Of a stretch of DNA of 11,008 nt, positions 6,508 through 11,008 are shown one piece after another (the first letter of the stretch is position 1; each line of letters begins with the position of its first letter). A model generated the notes under the pieces. The model was not told the DNA's origin and did not search any database. It was given only the letters and a program-made list of their open reading frames with translations. The position numbers and the translations under genes are program-made. The DNA is from Actinomycetota bacterium (GTDB lineage: Bacteria > Actinomycetota > Acidimicrobiia > IMCC26256 > PALSA-610). Location: positions 1-11,008 of the forward strand of contig JAUZEM010000021.1 of NCBI GenBank assembly GCA_030839005.1, given 5' to 3'.

Positions 6508-6513
6508 TACCCT
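6508..6513 (+). promoter_or_regulatory. Candidate -10 box of ilvD (leaderless start)
   Basis: TACCCT matches TAnnnT and lies 8 bases before the ATG at 6522. There is no Shine-Dalgarno between them. This supports a transcript that starts at or very near the ATG. No clear -35 hexamer at normal spacing was seen. Confidence 0.42.
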
Positions 6514-6521
6514 TGCGCACC

Positions 6522-8198
6522 ATGACCGACATGAAGCCGCGCAGTCACGAGGTCACCGACGGCATGGAGCGCGCGCCCGCCCGGGCGATGCTGCGCGCCG
6601 TCGGCATGACCGACGCCGACTGGGGCAAGGCGCAGGTCGGCGTGGCGTCGAGCTGGAACGAGGTCACGCCCTGCAATATGCCGCTCGACCGGCTCGCCAA
6701 GCGGGCGAAACAGGGAGTGCGCGATGCGGGCGGCTTCCCGCTCGAGTTCATGACCATCGCGATTTCCGATGGCATCTCGATGGGACACGAAGGGATGCGC
6801 GGCTCCCTCGTGTCGCGCGAGATCATCGCCGACTCCGTCGAGTGCATGATGCACTCCGAGCGGTTCGACGCACTGGTGACGCTCGCCGGCTGCGACAAGA
6901 GCCTGCCCGGCATGTTGATGGCCGCGGCGCGCGTCAACCTGCCGTCGGCGTTCCTCTACGGCGGTTCGATCCTGCCCGGCCACTACAAGGACCGGGCGCT
7001 CGACGTCGTCTCCGTGTTCGAAGCGGTCGGCGCGTGCGCGGCGGGCACGATCACCGAGAACGAGCTCGGTGAGATCGAGCGGCGCGCGTGCCCGACCGAA
7101 GGGTCGTGCGCGGGCATGTTCACCGCGAACACGATGTCGTCGATCGCCGAAGCAATCGGAATGGCGCTGCCGGGCTCGGCGTCGCCGCCCGCGGTCGACC
7201 GGCGGCGCGACGACTACGCGTACGAGTCCGGGCGCGCGGTCATGCATCTGCTCGAGCTCGACCTTCGGCCGCGCCAGATCATGACCAAAGAAGCGTTCGA
7301 GAACGCGATCGCGATCACGATGGCGCTCGGTGGATCGACCAACGCAGTCCTCCATCTGCTCGCCATCGCGCACGAGGCGCGCGTCGAGCTCGAGCTCGAC
7401 GACTTCAATCGCGTCGGCGCGCGCGTTCCTCACCTCGCCGACATGAAGCCACACGGCAAGTACCACATGGCCGACCTCGATCGCGTCGGAGGGGTGCAGG
7501 TCGTGATGAAGATGCTGCTCGACGGCGGCCTCCTGCACGGCGACTGCCTCACCGTCACCGGGAAGACCATCGCCGAGAACCTCGACGACCTCGCGCCGCC
7601 CGCACCCGACGGCGACGTCGTCCACCCGCTCTCGAAGCCGGTGCACGTGCAGGGCGGCATCGCCGTGCTCGGGGGGTCTCTCGCGCCGAAGGGTGCGGTC
7701 GTGAAGGTCGCGGGCCTCGATCAGATGCGCTTCGAGGGCCGCGCGCGCGTGTTCGACGGCGAAGACCTCGCGATGGCCGCGATCCTCGCCGGGCTGATCG
7801 AGCCCGGCGACGTCGTCGTGATCCGCTACGAAGGCCCCAAGGGGGGTCCCGGAATGCGCGAGATGCTCGCGGTCACCGGCGCGATGAAGGGCGCCGGTCG
7901 CGGTGCCGACTGCGCCCTCGTCACCGACGGTCGCTTCTCGGGTGGGACGCACGGCTTCTGCGTCGGTCACGTGGCCCCGGAAGGGGTCGACGGCGGCCCG
8001 ATCGCGTTCATCGCCGAGGGCGACCGGATCGTGATCGACGCCGGCGCCCACACAATGGACCTCCTCGTAGACGACGCGGAGCTGGCACGGCGCCGGGCGA
8101 ACTGGAAGCTGCCGGAGCCGCGCTACACCAGCGGCTTCCTCGCCAAGTACGCGCGTCTCGCGCAGGGTGCCGAGACGGGCGCGATCACGAACATCTGA
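6522..8198 (+). CDS. ilvD: Dihydroxy-acid dehydratase
   Basis: IlvD is the iron-sulfur enzyme that dehydrates 2,3-dihydroxyisovalerate and 2,3-dihydroxy-3-methylvalerate to the keto acids of valine/leucine and isoleucine. The 558-residue protein has the expected length. Family signature 1 is GCDKSLPGMLMAAAR (Cys124, Lys126) and signature 2 is ALVTDGRFSGGTHGF with catalytic Ser473. The three cluster Cys are Cys51 (VTPCNMPL), Cys124 and Cys196 (TEGSCAGMFTANTM), the set expected for the IlvD/Edd family. The ATG at 6522 gives the usual MTDMKPRS start. An in-frame GTG at 6498 would add eight atypical residues, and TACCCT lies before 6522. It is divergent from the HD gene and followed 16 bases later by the glycosylase gene, probably in one transcript. 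The strong long antisense frame opposite is a GC-driven shadow. Confidence 0.97.
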   Translation: MTDMKPRSHEVTDGMERAPARAMLRAVGMTDADWGKAQVGVASSWNEVTPCNMPLDRLAKRAKQGVRDAGGFPLEFMTIAISDGISMGHEGMRGSLVSREIIADSVECMMHSERFDALVTLAGCDKSLPGMLMAAARVNLPSAFLYGGSILPGHYKDRALDVVSVFEAVGACAAGTITENELGEIERRACPTEGSCAGMFTANTMSSIAEAIGMALPGSASPPAVDRRRDDYAYESGRAVMHLLELDLRPRQIMTKEAFENAIAITMALGGSTNAVLHLLAIAHEARVELELDDFNRVGARVPHLADMKPHGKYHMADLDRVGGVQVVMKMLLDGGLLHGDCLTVTGKTIAENLDDLAPPAPDGDVVHPLSKPVHVQGGIAVLGGSLAPKGAVVKVAGLDQMRFEGRARVFDGEDLAMAAILAGLIEPGDVVVIRYEGPKGGPGMREMLAVTGAMKGAGRGADCALVTDGRFSGGTHGFCVGHVAPEGVDGGPIAFIAEGDRIVIDAGAHTMDLLVDDAELARRRANWKLPEPRYTSGFLAKYARLAQGAETGAITNI

Positions 8199-8214
8199 CC
8201 GACGTTCGCGCGCC

Positions 8215-8997
8215 GTGCCCGAGATTCTCGAAGTCGAAGCCGCGCGCAAGGTGCTCGACGCTCGTGCAATCGACCGCGAGATCGCGAAGGTGCACGCGCC
8301 GGATACCTGGTTCCTGAAACGCGGGACGACCGCCGCCGCGCTGCGGCACGCGCTCGTCGGCAACGCCTTCACTGCGGCGCGCCGGCGCGGCAAGCAGATC
8401 GTGCTCGACACCCGCGATCCCGACGTCCGCATCGGAGTGCATCTGGGGATGAGTGGTCGCGTGCTCGTCGACGACGAGGAAGCAGGCGATCCGCTGGTCT
8501 ACGCGAGCAATCGGCGCATGCCGCGCTGGCACCGCTTCGGTGTCCGCTTCGCCGACGGCGGCGACTTCATGGTGCGTGACCCACGCCGGCTCGGTGCCGT
8601 CGAGCTCGATCCCGACGAGAGCCGCCTCGGGCCCGATGCGATGACCCTTTCGCTCGCCGAGCTCGACCGGGCGCTGGACCTGCGAACCGCGCCGGTCAAG
8701 GCCGTGCTCATGGATCAGCACCGCGTTGCCGGTCTCGGCAATCTGCTCACCGACGAGGTGCTGTGGCGCGCGGGCATCGATCCCGCCCGGTCCGCCTCGA
8801 CGGTCGACACCGATGAGCGGCGCGTGCTGCACAAGGCGATCCGCACCACGCTGCGGACGCTCGATCGCCGCGGCGGCTCGCACACCGGTGACATGCCCCG
8901 CACGCTCGACCGCCCGTGTCCGCGCGACGGTTCGATGCTTCGGCGTGGCAAGGTCGGCGGCCGCACGACCTACTGGTGCCCGCGGCATCAGCACTGA
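8215..8997 (+). CDS. Fpg/Nei-family DNA glycosylase/AP lyase with atypical zinc finger
   Basis: The 260-residue protein belongs to the Fpg/Nei base-excision repair family, which removes oxidised bases and cuts the abasic site. The start is GTG 8215, because Pro2-Glu3 (MPEILEVE, compare MPELPEVE) must follow the initiator: the N-terminal Pro is the catalytic nucleophile. Lys60 (RRRGKQIVL) matches the conserved Lys57 of E. coli Fpg. GVHLGMSGRVLV, then GLGNLLTDEVLWRAGIDP with Asn176, form the helix-two-turns-helix. Arg250 in GGRTTYW is the zinc-finger Arg. The zinc finger spacing is normal, but its ligands read Cys235-x2-Asp238-x16-Cys255-x2-His258 where the classical enzymes have four Cys. Start context has no clear Shine-Dalgarno; 16 bases separate it from ilvD, so co-transcription is likely. 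Whether it prefers purine (Fpg) or pyrimidine (Nei) lesions cannot be told. Confidence 0.9.
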   Translation: MPEILEVEAARKVLDARAIDREIAKVHAPDTWFLKRGTTAAALRHALVGNAFTAARRRGKQIVLDTRDPDVRIGVHLGMSGRVLVDDEEAGDPLVYASNRRMPRWHRFGVRFADGGDFMVRDPRRLGAVELDPDESRLGPDAMTLSLAELDRALDLRTAPVKAVLMDQHRVAGLGNLLTDEVLWRAGIDPARSASTVDTDERRVLHKAIRTTLRTLDRRGGSHTGDMPRTLDRPCPRDGSMLRRGKVGGRTTYWCPRHQH

Positions 8998-9022
8998 GCT
9001 CGGGTACGGATTGGCGACGGCC

Positions 9023-9054
9023 TTGCACCCACCACCGCAATCTGGTGTTAGGAT
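9023..9054 (+). promoter_or_regulatory. Candidate promoter of the ilvB leader
   Basis: TAGGAT (9049-9054) is a good actinobacterial -10 box and ends 7 bases before the leader ATG at 9062. The best -35-like hexamer is TTGCAC (9023-9028), but the 20-base spacer is longer than the usual 17-18. A 5-bp inverted repeat, CACCA (9030-9034) and TGGTG (9043-9047), lies in the spacer and could be an operator, though it is short. The predicted transcript starts at or just before the leader ATG. Confidence 0.55.
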
Positions 9055-9061
9055 CGCTGCG

Positions 9062-9097
9062 ATGTTCGCCTCCTACCTCGTCGTAGTAGTTACGTAG
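9062..9097 (+). CDS. ilvB leader peptide (Val-rich attenuator peptide)
   Basis: An 11-codon open frame encodes MFASYLVVVVT and ends at TAG. Leu is at 9077 and four consecutive Val codons (GTC GTA GTA GTT) lie at 9080-9091. Two of the four are GTA and one GTT, minor Val codons in this GC-rich DNA where GTC and GTG dominate by eye. A run of regulatory-amino-acid codons just before a terminator and an ilv gene is the hallmark of ribosome-mediated attenuation. No Shine-Dalgarno precedes the ATG, but TAGGAT 7 bases upstream suggests that the mRNA begins with it. The peptide itself probably has no function beyond sensing charged Val-tRNA (and possibly Leu). Confidence 0.78.
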   Translation: MFASYLVVVVT

Positions 9098-9129
9098 CGC
9101 CCGGCCCGCCCTCGCGCGCCGAGCGCTAC
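9094..9129 (+). promoter_or_regulatory. Leader hairpin overlapping the leader-peptide stop
   Basis: GTAGCGC (9094-9100) is the exact reverse complement of GCGCTAC (9123-9129). Inside it, CGGC (9102-9105) pairs with GCCG (9118-9121), with one C-A mismatch between the two helices. The 5' arm contains the TAG stop of the leader peptide, so a translating or stalled ribosome would melt it. It probably acts as the pause or anti-antiterminator structure of the attenuator; that role is inferred. Confidence 0.55.
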
Positions 9130-9133
9130 CTCG

Positions 9134-9158
9134 CCCCTCGCAGCCGCGAGGGGTTTTT
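9134..9158 (+). terminator. Intrinsic terminator/attenuator before ilvB
   Basis: A perfect 8-bp stem (CCCCTCGC at 9134-9141, GCGAGGGG at 9146-9153) with a 4-base loop is followed at once by TTTTT (9154-9158). It lies 36 bases after the leader-peptide stop and 96 bases before ilvB. Since the only plus-strand transcription units ending here are the glycosylase and the leader, its likely role is to attenuate ilvB. It could also stop read-through from ilvD and the glycosylase gene. Confidence 0.85.
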
Positions 9159-9243
9159 CATGCCCGGAATCGTCCGATCGGGGTGGGAAGTGCACCGAAG
9201 GACCCCGCCGCAGGCCCCTGTCCGCAGGGAGCGGGTGGGAAAA

Positions 9244-9250
9244 GAGAGGA
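9244..9250 (+). promoter_or_regulatory. Ribosome binding site of ilvB
   Basis: GAGAGGA lies with 4-5 bases before the ATG at 9255. It is the clearest Shine-Dalgarno in the window, as expected for a gene with a long untranslated leader. It decides the start against an in-frame GTG at 9183. Confidence 0.75.
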
Positions 9251-9254
9251 AACC

Positions 9255-10972
<1,718 letters not shown>

Positions 10973-10976
<4 letters not shown>

Positions 10977-11008
10977 CCCTGGCCGCAAGTCCGCATCACA
11001 TCCTCACC
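10973..11008 (+). CDS. ilvN: Acetolactate synthase small (regulatory) subunit, 3' end outside window
   Basis: Only the first 12 codons are present, MTLAASPHHILT. The ATG overlaps the ilvB stop as ATGA and has a GAGGGTGG purine-rich stretch just upstream. The HHILT segment fits the first strand of the N-terminal ACT domain of IlvN, which binds valine and confers feedback inhibition on the IlvB subunit. The call rests mainly on position directly after ilvB. Confidence 0.85.

Noticed and set aside
8167..8214. Upstream ATG for the glycosylase
   Set aside because: The catalytic Pro must be residue 2, which only the GTG at 8215 provides; the upstream part lies within the ilvD 3' end.
6507..8432. 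641-codon open frame on the minus strand opposite ilvD and the glycosylase
   Set aside because: It spans two clearly real genes on the other strand, is rich in Arg/His/Asp/Val typical of antisense reading of GC-rich DNA, and shows no family motif.
9183..9254. GTG start for ilvB at 9183
   Set aside because: It would add 24 residues not typical of the family; GAGAGGA before ATG 9255 is a clear ribosome site.

Overview
The window is chromosomal DNA from a GC-rich actinobacterium. Three things suggest this: nearly all third codon positions are G or C, there is an F420-type luciferase-like oxidoreductase, and the backbone order (gatB, then ilvD, ilvB and ilvN) resembles actinobacterial chromosomes. 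The start-site signals are mostly of the leaderless kind common in that phylum. A soil or aquatic member of the Acidimicrobiia is a reasonable guess, but it is not proven by the sequence. No rRNA, tRNA, insertion sequence, phage gene or CRISPR array was seen.

Layout. Bases 2-1033 are the 3' part of gatB, the amidotransferase subunit that makes Gln-tRNA(Gln) and Asn-tRNA(Asn). Bases 1119-6448 are a mosaic of six accessory genes on alternating strands. They are a zinc-ribbon/TerB-like protein (-), an AadA-like nucleotidyltransferase (+), a luciferase-like F420 oxidoreductase (-), a class I methyltransferase (+), and a coupled two-gene minus-strand operon. That operon holds a PhnZ-like HD-domain protein followed by a phytoene-desaturase-like FAD oxidoreductase. 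These genes are packed head to head and tail to tail, with gaps of 9-58 bases and one 44-base convergent overlap.

Bases 6522-11008 are a branched-chain amino acid block, all on the plus strand. It contains ilvD (dihydroxy-acid dehydratase), an Fpg/Nei-family DNA glycosylase 16 bases downstream, a regulatory leader, ilvB (acetolactate synthase large subunit) and the first 12 codons of ilvN (small subunit). IlvB/IlvN make acetolactate or acetohydroxybutyrate, and IlvD later dehydrates the dihydroxy acids to the 2-keto acids of valine and isoleucine.

The best regulatory signal is the ilvB leader (about 9023-9158). A promoter-like element lies directly before an 11-codon peptide (MFASYLVVVVT) with four consecutive Val codons. 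A stable hairpin follows, then a perfect 8-bp stem with a T5 tract. This is the architecture of transcription attenuation by Val-tRNA supply, here apparently on a leaderless leader-peptide mRNA.

The other points worth a second look are the two divergent gaps with antiparallel -10-like hexamers that share one TA step, the HD-oxygenase-like/FAD operon, a non-canonical Cys-Asp-Cys-His zinc finger in the glycosylase, and the Arg-rich tail of the FAD enzyme encoded antisense to the methyltransferase. All function calls rest on motif recognition by eye; no search or folding program was run.
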